From positions 868,001 to 932,000 of the forward strand of contig NZ_CP118615.1 of NCBI RefSeq assembly GCF_028993575.1: DNA of 64,000 nucleotides, in the 5' to 3' direction. The notes beneath the pieces are model-generated. The model saw nothing but the letters and a program-made list of their open reading frames with translations. It was not told the origin of the DNA and made no database searches. Shown here piece by piece: positions 10,168 through 19,603 of this stretch (position 1 is the stretch's first letter; every line of letters starts with the position of its first letter). This DNA comes from Micromonospora cathayae. Its GTDB lineage: Bacteria; Actinomycetota; Actinomycetes; Mycobacteriales; Micromonosporaceae. A program made the translations under genes and the position numbers.

Positions 10168-11577
10168 TCAGGGGTGGGTCATCCGGAGCACGTCCAATGC
10201 CTCGTCGAGCTGGTCGGCGGTGAGCTTGCCGCTGTCCACGTGGCCCCGGGCCAGCACCACCTCCCGGATGGACATCTCCTTGGCGAGGGCCTCCTTGGCG
10301 ATCGAGGCGGCCTCGTCGTACCCGAGGTGACGGTTGAGCGGGGTGACGATGGACGGCGAACCCTCCGCGTACGCCAGGCAGACGTCGGCGTTGGCGGCCA
10401 GGCCGGCGACGCAGCGGTCGGCGAACAGCCTGGCCGACGCGGCCAGCAGCCGGATCGACTCCAGCAGGTTCCGGGCCATCACCGGCAGCATCACGTTCAG
10501 CTCGAAGTCACCCTGTGAGCCGGCGAAGGCGACGGTGGCGTCGTTGCCGACGACCTGGGCACAGACCTGCCGGACCGCCTCGGCGACCACCGGGTTCACC
10601 TTGCCGGGCATGATCGACGAGCCGGGCTGGAGGTCGGGGATGCGCAGTTCACGCAGGCCGGCGCGAGGGCCGGAGCCCATCCAGCGTACGTCGTTGGCGA
10701 TCTTGTAGAAGCCGACCGCGATGGTGCGCAACTGGCCCGACGTCTCGACGAGGGCGTCCCGCGCGCCCTGCGCCTCGAAGTGGTTGCGGGCCTCGGTCAC
10801 CGGCAGACCGGTCGACTCGCGCAGCTTCCCGATCACGGCGGCGGCGAAGCCCAGCGGGGTGTTGATGCCGGTGCCCACGGCGGTGCCGCCGAGCGGCAGC
10901 TCGGCCAGCCGGGGCAGGGCGGACTCCAGCCGCTCGATCCCGTACCGGATCTGCGCGGCGTAGCCGCCGAACTCCTGGCCGATGGTGACCGGGGTGGCGT
11001 CCATCAGGTGGGTCCGGCCGGCCTTGACCACGGTCTCGAACTCGGCGGCCTTGGCGTCCAGAGCCTCGGCCAGCTTGGCCAACGCCGGAAGCAGGTCGTG
11101 CGTGACGGCCTGGGTGGCGGCCAGGTGGATCGAGGACGGGAAGACGTCGTTGCTGGACTGGGAGGCGTTGACGTCGTCGTTCGGGTGGACGTCCCGGCCC
11201 AGCTCCCGGCTGGCCAGGGTGGCGATCACCTCGTTGGTGTTCATGTTCGACGAGGTGCCCGAGCCGGTCTGGAAGACGTCGATCGGGAACTGGTCGTCGT
11301 ACCCGCCGTCGGCCACGTGCGCGGCGGCGGCGGCGATCGCGGCGGCCACCTCCGCGTCGAGGACCCCCAGTTCGGCGTTGACCTGCGCGGCGGCCCCCTT
11401 GATCTGGGCCAGCGCCCGGATCTGGGCGGACTCGATGCCCCGGCCGGAGATCGGGAAGTTCTGCACCGCCCGCTGGGTCTGGGCCCGCCACAGCGCGTCG
11501 GCGGGCACCTCCACCTCGCCCATCGAGTCGCGTTCGATCCGGTAGCCCACTGCCTCTGGAGTCGTCACGCGTTCCAT
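10168..11577 (-). CDS. fumC: Class II fumarate hydratase
   Basis: 469 residues, iron-independent homotetrameric fumarase interconverting fumarate and malate in the TCA cycle. The family signature [11 protein letters not shown] is present, as are [14 protein letters not shown] (substrate loop), [14 protein letters not shown] and the catalytic region [17 protein letters not shown]. The length matches the family (about 465). [22 protein letters not shown] is the usual start region; GTG four codons in is an alternative. It is the first gene of an operon with the PPOX gene. A second, unrelated class I fumarase lies 1 kb upstream on the same strand. Confidence 0.95.
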   Translation of the reverse strand: MERVTTPEAVGYRIERDSMGEVEVPADALWRAQTQRAVQNFPISGRGIESAQIRALAQIKGAAAQVNAELGVLDAEVAAAIAAAAAHVADGGYDDQFPIDVFQTGSGTSSNMNTNEVIATLASRELGRDVHPNDDVNASQSSNDVFPSSIHLAATQAVTHDLLPALAKLAEALDAKAAEFETVVKAGRTHLMDATPVTIGQEFGGYAAQIRYGIERLESALPRLAELPLGGTAVGTGINTPLGFAAAVIGKLRESTGLPVTEARNHFEAQGARDALVETSGQLRTIAVGFYKIANDVRWMGSGPRAGLRELRIPDLQPGSSIMPGKVNPVVAEAVRQVCAQVVGNDATVAFAGSQGDFELNVMLPVMARNLLESIRLLAASARLFADRCVAGLAANADVCLAYAEGSPSIVTPLNRHLGYDEAASIAKEALAKEMSIREVVLARGHVDSGKLTADQLDEALDVLRMTHP

Positions 11578-11665
11578 CCTGCCCCGTCGGCCGGGTCACC
11601 GCAGGAAGGAGAACCAGAAACCGGGGCACGCAGCAAGCGACACCGGAGCCCGGGGATCTTGCCGG

Positions 11666-11971
11666 TCAGGCGTCGACGGATCCGGCATTGCCCGGCTCCA
11701 CACCGCCGGCTCGCAGGATTCGCCGGACCTGTTCACGCCCGTAGCCGGTGACCCGGGCGATCTCTCCGACTCGGGTGCCGCCTCGGTACGCCGCCACGAT
11801 GGCGTCGGCCAGCCGTTCGCGCACCTTCGGAACATCTGCACGAGCCGAGGCGACCTCCGCCAGCCCGTCCTGTACCCGCTGGAGGGCGGCTCGGTACGCC
11901 TCCGATGCTGCCTCAAGGTCGCCCACCACGTGGCCACTCAACCACGCACCCCGAATCCCACCTGACAGCAC
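11666..11971 (-). CDS. Small helix-turn-helix protein
   Basis: Up to 101 residues. An N-terminal helical stretch (GDLEAASEAYRAALQRVQDG) precedes a C-terminal helix-turn-helix: ERLADAIVAAYRGGTRVGEIARVTGYGREQVRRILRAGG in outline. Starts at GTG 11971, 11929 or 11926 are all possible; the last two give the compact form of about 86 residues common in Micromonospora. It resembles the small sigma-region-4-like HTH proteins scattered through these genomes. An 11-bp palindrome lies just upstream, so autoregulation is plausible. Function unknown. Confidence 0.65.
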   Translation of the reverse strand: MLSGGIRGAWLSGHVVGDLEAASEAYRAALQRVQDGLAEVASARADVPKVRERLADAIVAAYRGGTRVGEIARVTGYGREQVRRILRAGGVEPGNAGSVDA

Positions 11972-11975
11972 ATCA

Positions 11976-12036
11976 AAGAGGCCACCTTAACGGTTAGCAG
12001 GTGGCCTCTTGACGGCTATCATGGTGGCGATATTCC
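11976..12036. promoter_or_regulatory. Palindromic operator overlapping a plus-strand promoter
   Basis: Perfect 11-bp arms AAGAGGCCACC (11976-11986) and GGTGGCCTCTT (12000-12010) flank 13 bases. The right arm runs into TTGACG (12009-12014), which with TATTCC (12031-12036, 16-bp spacer) forms a sigma-70-like promoter. The left arm covers the ribosome-binding region of the HTH gene. The arrangement suggests a repressor site between divergent units. Confidence 0.5.
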
Positions 12037-12041
12037 TAGTC

Positions 12042-12077
12042 GGCCCCCGGCTGGCGTAGCGGCGCTGACCGGGGGCC
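12042..12077 (+). other. Leader stem-loop
   Basis: Arms GGCCCCCGG (12042-12050) and CCGGGGGCC (12069-12077) pair perfectly over 9 bp around 18 bases, in the leader between the putative promoter at 12009-12036 and the small ORFs. It lacks a U-tract. It could be an attenuator-like structure, but this is inference. Confidence 0.4.
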
Positions 12078-12104
12078 TTGATCGGACATGGGAGGTCCGA
12101 CCCG

Positions 12105-12161
12105 ATGAACAGTTTGCCCAACCGTCTCAAGTCGTCTGCGCGCGGAAGGCTCACCTCGTGA
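12105..12161 (+). CDS. Possible 18-residue leader peptide
   Basis: ATG 12105 follows GGGAGG at nine bases and encodes 18 residues (MNSLPNRLKSSARGRLTS). Its TGA overlaps the GTG of the next ORF as GTGA, the layout of translationally coupled pairs. No similarity is recognised; support is the start signal and overlap only. Confidence 0.3.
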   Translation: MNSLPNRLKSSARGRLTS

Positions 12162-12349
12162 CGATCCTGGCGGTCGGTCCACGGAAGCTCCCGGAGCGGG
12201 GCACGGTGGAGGTGTGGTTCGACACCGGTAGCGGGGCGCGAGGCCAGCGCGCCACCGTCTCCGTACAGCGCCTCACCCTCGCCGACCTCGACCGAGGGGA
12301 GGGTACGACGGCGCTGTACGAGTACCAGCCGTACCACTGCTGGGGCTGA
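12158..12349 (+). CDS. Hypothetical 63-residue protein
   Basis: Starts at GTG 12158, preceded by GGAAGG. The product begins MTILAVGPRKLPERGTVEVW and ends ALYEYQPYHCWG, with a plausible beta-rich make-up and no low-complexity bias. It is followed 19 bases later by a perfect hairpin terminator, and preceded by a promoter-like region and an 18-codon ORF it overlaps. I do not recognise the family. It may be a remnant of a mobile or regulatory module, as its surroundings differ from the house-keeping genes on either side. Confidence 0.45.
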   Translation: MTILAVGPRKLPERGTVEVWFDTGSGARGQRATVSVQRLTLADLDRGEGTTALYEYQPYHCWG

Positions 12350-12367
12350 GCCGACCAGTTGGCGCGA

Positions 12368-12399
12368 CGGAACCCCCGGCAGTTGCGCCGGGGGTTCCG
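12368..12399. terminator. Bidirectional hairpin terminator
   Basis: A 13-bp perfect stem with a 6-nt loop (arm starting CGGAACCCCCGGC, 12368-12380; 12387-12399). On the minus strand the stop codon of the 46-residue ORF directly abuts it; on the plus strand it follows the 63-residue ORF. Confidence 0.85.
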
Positions 12400-12540
12400 C
12401 TAGGTGCTGCCTGGTGGATCAGCCGGTAATAGCACGACCGTTGGTGGCTGCCTGAGGTGTAATCCGTCCGGCGTGTCGTCCACCTGAGCCACCCAGAAAA
12501 CCGGCGCGACGCCCAGCCGGTTCCGGGCGACCCGCAGCAC
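12400..12540 (-). CDS. Possible 46-residue small protein
   Basis: GTG 12538-12540 opens a frame reading VLRVARNRLGVAPVFWVAQV, then DDTPDGLHLRQPPTVVLLPA and a short tail, ending in TAG at 12400-12402. Composition is protein-like and the stop touches the terminator stem, as expected of a real transcript end. It follows class I fumarase by 19 bases. There is no strong ribosome-binding site and no recognised relative, so it may be a gene remnant. Confidence 0.35.
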   Translation of the reverse strand: MLRVARNRLGVAPVFWVAQVDDTPDGLHLRQPPTVVLLPADPPGST

Positions 12541-12559
12541 GGGATCCGCAGGGCAGGAC

Positions 12560-14227
<1,668 letters not shown>

Positions 14228-14398
14228 GAGCGGAAAGCCTAGGGCAGTGTGGTCCGCTCGTCGTACCCGCCGGGTGAGTCGTGCGACACCGCTCTCATCC
14301 GTGCGGGTCGGGGCCGGTCGGCCGGGCCGGGCCGCCACGCCCGGCAGGCCGACCGGCGCGGCGCCGAGGGCACCGGCAGCCGTTCCGGAGCCGGCGGG

Positions 14399-15868
14399 TC
14401 AGCCGTCCTTGCCGCCGCCGGTGTCCGGGCATTCCTCGCGTTTCGCACCGCAGTTCTCCCCCGGACCGGTGTCCCCGCCGGGCCCGGTACCGTCGCCGGG
14501 ACCAGGGCCGCCGCCCGGACCGGTGCCGCCGCCGTCGGCCGGGGGCGCGCCGCCCGGCACACCGCCGAACCGGACGTACCCGATCTCCCGCCCCTCGCCG
14601 ATCACCATGCCGGCGGGTCCGACCGCCAGCACGTTCGCCGAGGTACGCAGGTTCGCCAGTTCCTTCCCGCTGCCGGGGTCGACGGCGACGATCCGGGACG
14701 GGTCGTCCTCGCTGAGCACCGCCGCGTACGGGGTGAGCGCCCCGGACACCTTGTCGCCGGCCGGACGGGTCCAGCGCGGCCGGTCGACGCCCAGTTCCCG
14801 GCCTGCCACCGACCGCTTGTCCTTCGACCGGGCCAGGGCGTACCGGTCGTCCACGGCGAGCAGCTTCTCCCCCGCCGCGCCCACCCAGAGCAGCCGCCCG
14901 TCGTACGCGTCGACCACCGTCTCCCGGGTGTCCGGTGCCACTCCGACCACCACGTTCCGCGCGCCCTGCGGATCCTCCCGCTGGACACATCCGGCGTTGT
15001 CTGCGGTCCGCAGGTTGATCCCGTCCCGCCGCCACACCTCCCGGCCGGTGGTCACCTCCCGCCCGGAGATGCTGAAGTAGCAGGTGCCGTCCTGGGATCG
15101 GGCCGCCAGCCGCAGCAGCCGCCCACCGACGGTCACCAGCCGTTCCTCCCGGGTCGGCTCGACGTCCCGTACCACCCGCCCGGTCGCGGTCTCCAGCACG
15201 TGCACCCGGCCGTCGACCGGGAACCCGAGCAGGGCCGGCACCGCTTCCGGACCGGCCGCCCCGGGGTCGATCCGGTGCCCGGTGAGCCGTCGGGTACCGA
15301 GCAGTTCCGGGTTGTCGGCGAAGAAGCCGCTCTCCACCCCGGGCAGGAACGCCGTCCAGAGTGGTCGGGTGCCGCGCGGCTCCCAGGCGCTCACCGTGCA
15401 GTCGGTGGCCTGCACGCAGCGGGCGTCCAGCAGCACGTTGCGGTACGTCCACACCGCCACCGCCCGGTCGTCGCGGCGGCGCACCGCACCGGTCACCGGG
15501 TCGAGCACCTCGTACCCCTTGACCAGCAGCTTGCCCACGGCGACGACGGAGTCCCGGCCGTTGCCGGCGACCGCCGCCCAGTCCGCCTTGCGCTCCCACA
15601 GCGGCGCGCCGGTGGCGAGGCTGCGCCCCTCCACCCGGGTCCGCTGCTCGACCACGACGGCGTCCCCGGCGATGGTGACGCTCTTCGGCGTGCCGCCGAT
15701 CCGCCGTTGCCAGGTCACGTCGGGCTCGGAGATCGGCTGGCTGCGGTTCACCGCGTCCCACACCCCGGGCCACGGATTCCACACGCCGGTCGCGGTGAGC
15801 GCCACCAGCGCGATCACCGCCAGAATCACGTAGCAGCCGACGCACCGACCGCCCTGTCGAGCCACACC
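14399..15868 (-). CDS. Membrane-anchored PQQ-like beta-propeller protein
   Basis: 489 residues from GTG 15868. One N-terminal transmembrane helix (CVGCYVILAVIALVALTATG) holds an extracellular domain with repeated blades that alternate Trp-containing strands and DPVTGAV / DPGSGKEL turns, typical of eight-bladed PQQ-like propellers without dehydrogenase motifs. The C-terminus is a Gly/Pro/Asp-rich tail. GTG 15868 follows TACGGT by seven bases, a leaderless pattern; the open frame extends seven codons further. Function unknown; such proteins often act as surface binding scaffolds. A similar protein is encoded at 24015-25289. Confidence 0.75.
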   Translation of the reverse strand, partial: GVARQGGRCVGCYVILAVIALVALTATGVWNPWPGVWDAVNRSQPISEPDVTWQRRIGGTPKSVTIAGDAVVVEQRTRVEGRSLATGAPLWERKADWAAVAGNGRDSVVAVGKLLVKGYEVLDPVTGAVRRRDDRAVAVWTYRNVLLDARCVQATDCTVSAWEPRGTRPLWTAFLPGVESGFFADNPELLGTRRLTGHRIDPGAAGPEAVPALLGFPVDGRVHVLETATGRVVRDVEPTREERLVTVGGRLLRLAARSQDGTCYFSISGREVTTGREVWRRDGINLRTADNAGCVQREDPQGARNVVVGVAPDTRETVVDAYDGRLLWVGAAGEKLLAVDDRYALARSKDKRSVAGRELGVDRPRWTRPAGDKVSGALTPYAAVLSEDDPSRIVAVDPGSGKELANLRTSANVLAVGPAGMVIGEGREIGYVRFGGVPGGAPPADGGGTGPGGGPGPGDGTGPGGDTGPGENCGAKREECPDTGGGKDG

Positions 15869-15944
15869 GGACACCGTAGCCAGATCCACACAGCTCCCGC
15901 GCCACCCGTACGGCCGTGTCGGTGACTATTCCGGGCGACGCCGG

Positions 15945-17348
15945 TCAGGCGGCGACCGTCCGCCCATCCGGCACCGGTCGCGCGGTGAGCACGTGCCAGA
16001 GCAGGAGGGTGGTCAGCAGCGAGGCCGCTCCGGAGGCGGCCATCGCCACCGCCGGGCCGGTCAGCTCGCTCAGCGCGCCCGCGCCGGCCGCGGCCAGTCC
16101 CTGCGCCGTCATCATGCCGGTGCCGGTCAGCCCGAACGCCTGGCCGCGCCGGCCCGGCGGCACCGCGTCCAGGAAGCGGCGGGCCAGTCCGAGCTGGTAG
16201 GCGTACCCGGCGGCGGCCACCGCGAACAGCACCGCGGCCACGGCCAGGCCGGGCCGCAGCGGAAAGACCAGCAGCGGTACGCCGAGCAGCAGCGCCAGCC
16301 ACGGGCTGAGCCGTTCCCGTAGGGCCGGCGCGACGAACCGGCCGACCAGCAGGTCACCGACGAGCATGCCGAACGCGCCGGCCATCAGCAGTACGCCCGC
16401 GCTTGTTCCGGGGCCGAGTTCGGCGGCGTACGGCACCGCGACCGCCTCGGCTCCGACCAGCATCGAGCCGGGCAGCCACTGGGCCAGCAGGAGTCCCCGG
16501 ATCCGCCGGTCACCGAGGAGTTCCCGGTTGACCCGCCAGGTCTCCCGCACCGCCCCGGAGGTGGCCCGTCGCCGCCCGCCGGACCGTCCGGCCCGCGCGA
16601 CCGGCTGTCCGGCCGCCTCCCCGGATGGTCCGACCACCCCGTCGGACTGCCCGACCACCGCACCGGACGGTCCGGCCGCCTCGTCGGACGGTCCGTCGGG
16701 CTGGGCGGACCGGCGGCCGGGCCGGTGGCGCAGCCCGAGCCGGACCAGCAGGGCGGAGAGGGCGCAGGTGGCGGCGGTCAGCCAGAGCGCGCCGTACGGG
16801 CCGACCAGGCCGAGCAGCAGTCCACCGACGGCGAACCCGACGACCTGGGTGCCGCCGGAGGCCACGGTGAGCAGGGAGCGGCCCAGCACGTACGCGTCCC
16901 CGTGCAGCATCTCCGGCAGCAGGGCGGTGCGGGCGGCGCTGCTGACCGGGCCGAACAGGCCGACCACGAAGACCAGCGCGAGCATGCCGGTCGGCGGGAG
17001 CACGCCCACCGCGAGCACCACCACGAGGGCCAGCCGGAGCAGGTCGTACCCGACCATGAGGGCCCGGGGCGGCCAGCGGTCGGCCAGCGCGAGCAGGAAC
17101 ACCCCGCCGAACGCGTGCGGCAGGAACCCGGTGACGTACGCCAGCGCGGCGATCAGCCCGGAGCCGGTGCGCTCGTAGACGAGGACGGACAGGGCGAGCA
17201 TCTTCACCGTCTCGCCGATCAGGAAGACCCCGAAGCTGACGAAGAGGACCCGGAACTCGGCGACGGCGAAGACGTCCCGGAAGGTGGCCGGCCGCTCGGG
17301 GACGGTCGGTGGTGCGGGGGCGGTACGGGCAGCGGTCACGATGGGCAT
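15945..17348 (-). CDS. MFS transporter
   Basis: 467 residues with about 12 predicted transmembrane helices in two halves. The first half contains FVSFGVFLIGETVKMLALSV and ALADRWPPRALMVGYD (motif A-like loop 2-3). The central cytoplasmic loop carries degenerate repeats of Gly-Pro-Ser/Asp-Gly/Asp-Gly units encoded by a short tandem repeat at about 16620-16700. It probably exports a drug or metabolite by proton antiport. It is divergent from an ArsR-like regulator, with a palindromic site in the 61-bp gap, which suggests regulated expression. Confidence 0.88.
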   Translation of the reverse strand: MPIVTAARTAPAPPTVPERPATFRDVFAVAEFRVLFVSFGVFLIGETVKMLALSVLVYERTGSGLIAALAYVTGFLPHAFGGVFLLALADRWPPRALMVGYDLLRLALVVVLAVGVLPPTGMLALVFVVGLFGPVSSAARTALLPEMLHGDAYVLGRSLLTVASGGTQVVGFAVGGLLLGLVGPYGALWLTAATCALSALLVRLGLRHRPGRRSAQPDGPSDEAAGPSGAVVGQSDGVVGPSGEAAGQPVARAGRSGGRRRATSGAVRETWRVNRELLGDRRIRGLLLAQWLPGSMLVGAEAVAVPYAAELGPGTSAGVLLMAGAFGMLVGDLLVGRFVAPALRERLSPWLALLLGVPLLVFPLRPGLAVAAVLFAVAAAGYAYQLGLARRFLDAVPPGRRGQAFGLTGTGMMTAQGLAAAGAGALSELTGPAVAMAASGAASLLTTLLLWHVLTARPVPDGRTVAA

Positions 17349-17376
17349 CCTGGTCGGGTGCCGCTGGGCGCTCTAT

Positions 17377-17398
17377 CCTTTCGCCCATAGTCGAAAGG
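17377..17398. promoter_or_regulatory. Operator palindrome between MFS and ArsR-like genes
   Basis: Perfect arms CCTTTCG and CGAAAGG separated by eight bases (17377-17383, 17392-17398), flanked by TA on each side. The right arm includes the purine-rich ribosome-binding region of GTG 17410. The position fits a site where the regulator represses itself and the MFS gene. Confidence 0.6.
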
Positions 17399-17409
17399 TA
17401 GGCCGTCAC

Positions 17410-18426
17410 GTGCGGATTCAGGTGACTCCGGCGGACATCGCGGCCAGTCGGTACGCCATCTCCCCGCTGGGCGAGGCGATGTGGGCGCTGCGGTTGTGCG
17501 CCGGTCAGCACAGCACCCCGGCGCTGGCCCCCTGGGTGGCCCGGGTCCGCCCGGCGTACGAGCGGCTGCGCCGGGAGCTGCCGGCGGTGGGCGCGCTGGT
17601 GGCCCTGCTGCGCCGGAACGCGTACAACGCGGACTTCGTCCAGCCCCCGCCGGCCGGTACCGGGCGCAGCTTCGCCGACGAGCTGGCCGTGGTCCGGGCC
17701 ACCCCGCTGGCCCAGGCCCGGGACGAACTGGCCCGCAACCTGGCCGGGCACCGCACCCCGCCGGCGTACGCGCAGCGGATCTACGCCGCGCCGGACGTGG
17801 TGGACCGGTTGGCGGACGCGATCGAGGCGGTCTGGGCGGCCCTGGTCGAGCCGGACTGGCGGCGGTTGCGCACCATCCTGGAGCGGGACCTGGTCCAGCG
17901 GGCCGGGCGGCTCGTCACGTACGGCTGGGGGGCCGCGGTGGCCGACCTGGACCCTCGGCTGAGCTGGGAGCCGGGCGGTCACCTGGGCGCCATCGTGGTG
18001 GCCGACCGGGATCGCGGCACGTACTCGCTGGGCGGCAAGGGGCTGCTGTTCGTCCCGACCGTCTTCGGGTCGATGATCAACTATGTCGAGCCGCCGTGGC
18101 CGTTCGCGCTGGTGTACCCGGCCTCCGGCGTGGCCGACCTGCTCGGGCCACCGGACCCGGACCGCCCGCCGGACGCCCTGGACCGGCTGCTCGGCCGGTC
18201 CCGGGCAGCGGTGCTGCGGGCCCTGGCCGCACCGGCCACCACCAGTCAGCTCGTCCGGCAGCTCGACCTGCCGCTGGGCAGCGTCGGCGGGCACCTCGCC
18301 GTGCTGCGCGACGCCGGGCTGGTCCGCCGGACCCGGACCGGCCGGGCGGTCCGCTACACCCGCACCCCGCTCGGTGACGCCGTCAGCGGCGACGCACCGG
18401 CCGGCCTGACCGGCCCGGAGTCATGA
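17410..18426 (+). CDS. ArsR-type winged-helix regulator with DUF5937-like N-terminus
   Basis: 338 residues. A long N-terminal all-helical domain (ASRYAISPLGEAMWALRLCAG, then repeated Arg/Leu helices) is followed by a C-terminal ArsR winged helix: RSRAAVLRALAAPATTSQLV, then RQLDLPLGSVGGHLAVLRDAGLV with the recognition helix, then RRTRTGRAVRYTRT as the wing. The layout is that of the large actinobacterial family with DUF5937 fused to HTH. GTG 17410 is preceded by GAAAGG. The stop meets the convergent FBP gene end to end with no gap. It likely controls the adjacent MFS gene. Confidence 0.82.
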   Translation: MRIQVTPADIAASRYAISPLGEAMWALRLCAGQHSTPALAPWVARVRPAYERLRRELPAVGALVALLRRNAYNADFVQPPPAGTGRSFADELAVVRATPLAQARDELARNLAGHRTPPAYAQRIYAAPDVVDRLADAIEAVWAALVEPDWRRLRTILERDLVQRAGRLVTYGWGAAVADLDPRLSWEPGGHLGAIVVADRDRGTYSLGGKGLLFVPTVFGSMINYVEPPWPFALVYPASGVADLLGPPDPDRPPDALDRLLGRSRAAVLRALAAPATTSQLVRQLDLPLGSVGGHLAVLRDAGLVRRTRTGRAVRYTRTPLGDAVSGDAPAGLTGPES

Positions 18427-18912
18427 GACGACCCGGGCGACGAAGGCGGCGAGGTTGGCGACGGTACGGTCGATCTTCTCCGGCACCGTCAGCGACTCGG
18501 GCAGCCGGCCCCCGGCCCCCACCTGCCGGAGCCCCCGCACGTAGAGCGAGCAGGCCAGGTCGTCGCAGACGTAGGTGCCCACGGAGTTGCCCTGCTGACC
18601 GGCCCGGCCGGCCTTCGGCGCGACCATCAGCGCCACCCCGCCGGAGTGGGTGGTCAGGCACATCGCGCACATGCCCGGGGCGGCCCGCCCGGCGGCGGGG
18701 TTGGCGCGGCGCAGGGCCAGCCCGCGCGGCCGCCCGTCCAGCTCGGCGACGAGGAAGGCCCGGCCCGGGGCCTGCGGGTCGTGCCACCCGAGGAAGTCCA
18801 GGTCGGCCCAGGGCCGGTCGGCGAGGTCACGCGGGACGAACAACCGCTTGGCCTGCCCCCGGGTGCAGTTCACGAAGCTGGTACGGATCTCCTGCTCGGT
18901 CAGCGGCTTCAT
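18421..18912 (-). CDS. FBP-domain (EF-G-binding type zinc finger) protein
   Basis: 163 residues from ATG 18912. The body matches the FBP family: a domain opening MKPLTEQEIRTSFVNCTRGQ, LPRDLADRPWADLDFLGW-like middle and a C-terminal treble-clef finger with CAMC and CDDLAC (two cysteine pairs). FBP-type proteins bind EF-G and aid ribosome release from fusidic acid (FusB/FusC relatives); actinobacterial members are little studied. The start is leaderless: TACCGT ends seven bases before ATG. It shares a symmetrical operator with the divergent TetR gene, so it is likely a TetR target. Confidence 0.82.
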   Translation of the reverse strand: MKPLTEQEIRTSFVNCTRGQAKRLFVPRDLADRPWADLDFLGWHDPQAPGRAFLVAELDGRPRGLALRRANPAAGRAAPGMCAMCLTTHSGGVALMVAPKAGRAGQQGNSVGTYVCDDLACSLYVRGLRQVGAGGRLPESLTVPEKIDRTVANLAAFVARVVS

Positions 18913-18919
18913 AAAGGGC

Positions 18920-18957
18920 ACGGTAGTTTGCCTAAAGGGTTTAGGCAAAAGCATAAT
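18920..18957. promoter_or_regulatory. Symmetrical operator with two overlapping divergent promoters
   Basis: Perfect 10-bp arms TTTGCCTAAA (18927-18936) and TTTAGGCAAA (18940-18949) around GGG. Each arm carries a TTGCCT -35 box: plus strand 18928-18933 with CATAAT (18952-18957, 18-bp spacer) for tetR; minus strand 18948-18943 with TACCGT (18925-18920, 17-bp spacer) for the FBP gene. A repressor on the palindrome would block both. Confidence 0.8.
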
Positions 18958-18983
18958 CAGTGGCGGTTGGACGAGGGAGGGCC

Positions 18984-19577
18984 ATGGCACGCGCAGGATT
19001 GACCCCGGAGCTGCTGACCCGGGCGGGGGCGGAGCTGGCCGACGAGGTGGGCTTCGACCAGGTGACCGTGTCGGCGCTGGCCCGCAGGTTCGGGGTCAAG
19101 GTCGCCAGCCTGTACTCGCACGTATGCGGCACACCCGACCTGCGGACCCGGATCGCCCTGCTCGCCCTGGCGGAACTCGCCGACCGGGCCGCCGAGGCAC
19201 TGGCCGGACGGGCCGGACGGGACGCCCTGGCCGCCCTCGGCAATGTCTACCGCGACTACGCCCGCGCCCATCCCGGCCGCTACGCCGCCGCCCAGCTCAG
19301 ACTGGATCCGGAGACCGCGGCGGCCAGTGCCGGCGGGCGGCACGCCCAGCTGACCCGGGCGATCCTGCGCGGCTACCGACTCGACGAACCGGACCAGACG
19401 CACGCCGTCCGGCTGATGGGCAGCGTCTTCCACGGCTACGTCAGCCTGGAGCTGGGGGGAGGGTTCAGCCACAGCGCCCCCGACACCGAGGAGACCTGGA
19501 CGCGAGTCCTCGACGCCCTCGACGCCCTGCTGCGGAACTGGCCCGCCCCCGACCCGCGGTCCGCCCCCGACCGGTAG
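18984..19577 (+). CDS. TetR-family repressor
   Basis: 197 residues. The N-terminal TetR helix-turn-helix reads GAELADEVGFDQVTVSALAR then RFGVKVASLYSHV. The ligand domain is of the TetR_C_13/WHG type (HPGRYAAAQL, HGYVSLELGGGF). ATG 18984 is preceded by GAGGGAGG; an earlier in-frame ATG at 18960 lacks a binding site. The palindrome in the 71-bp gap to the FBP gene is the obvious binding site, giving autoregulation plus control of FBP. The inducer is unknown; a ribosome-targeting antibiotic would make sense if FBP is protective. Confidence 0.88.
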   Translation: MARAGLTPELLTRAGAELADEVGFDQVTVSALARRFGVKVASLYSHVCGTPDLRTRIALLALAELADRAAEALAGRAGRDALAALGNVYRDYARAHPGRYAAAQLRLDPETAAASAGGRHAQLTRAILRGYRLDEPDQTHAVRLMGSVFHGYVSLELGGGFSHSAPDTEETWTRVLDALDALLRNWPAPDPRSAPDR

Positions 19578-19603
19578 CCGCGGTCACCCGTCGGCCTCTT
19601 CCG

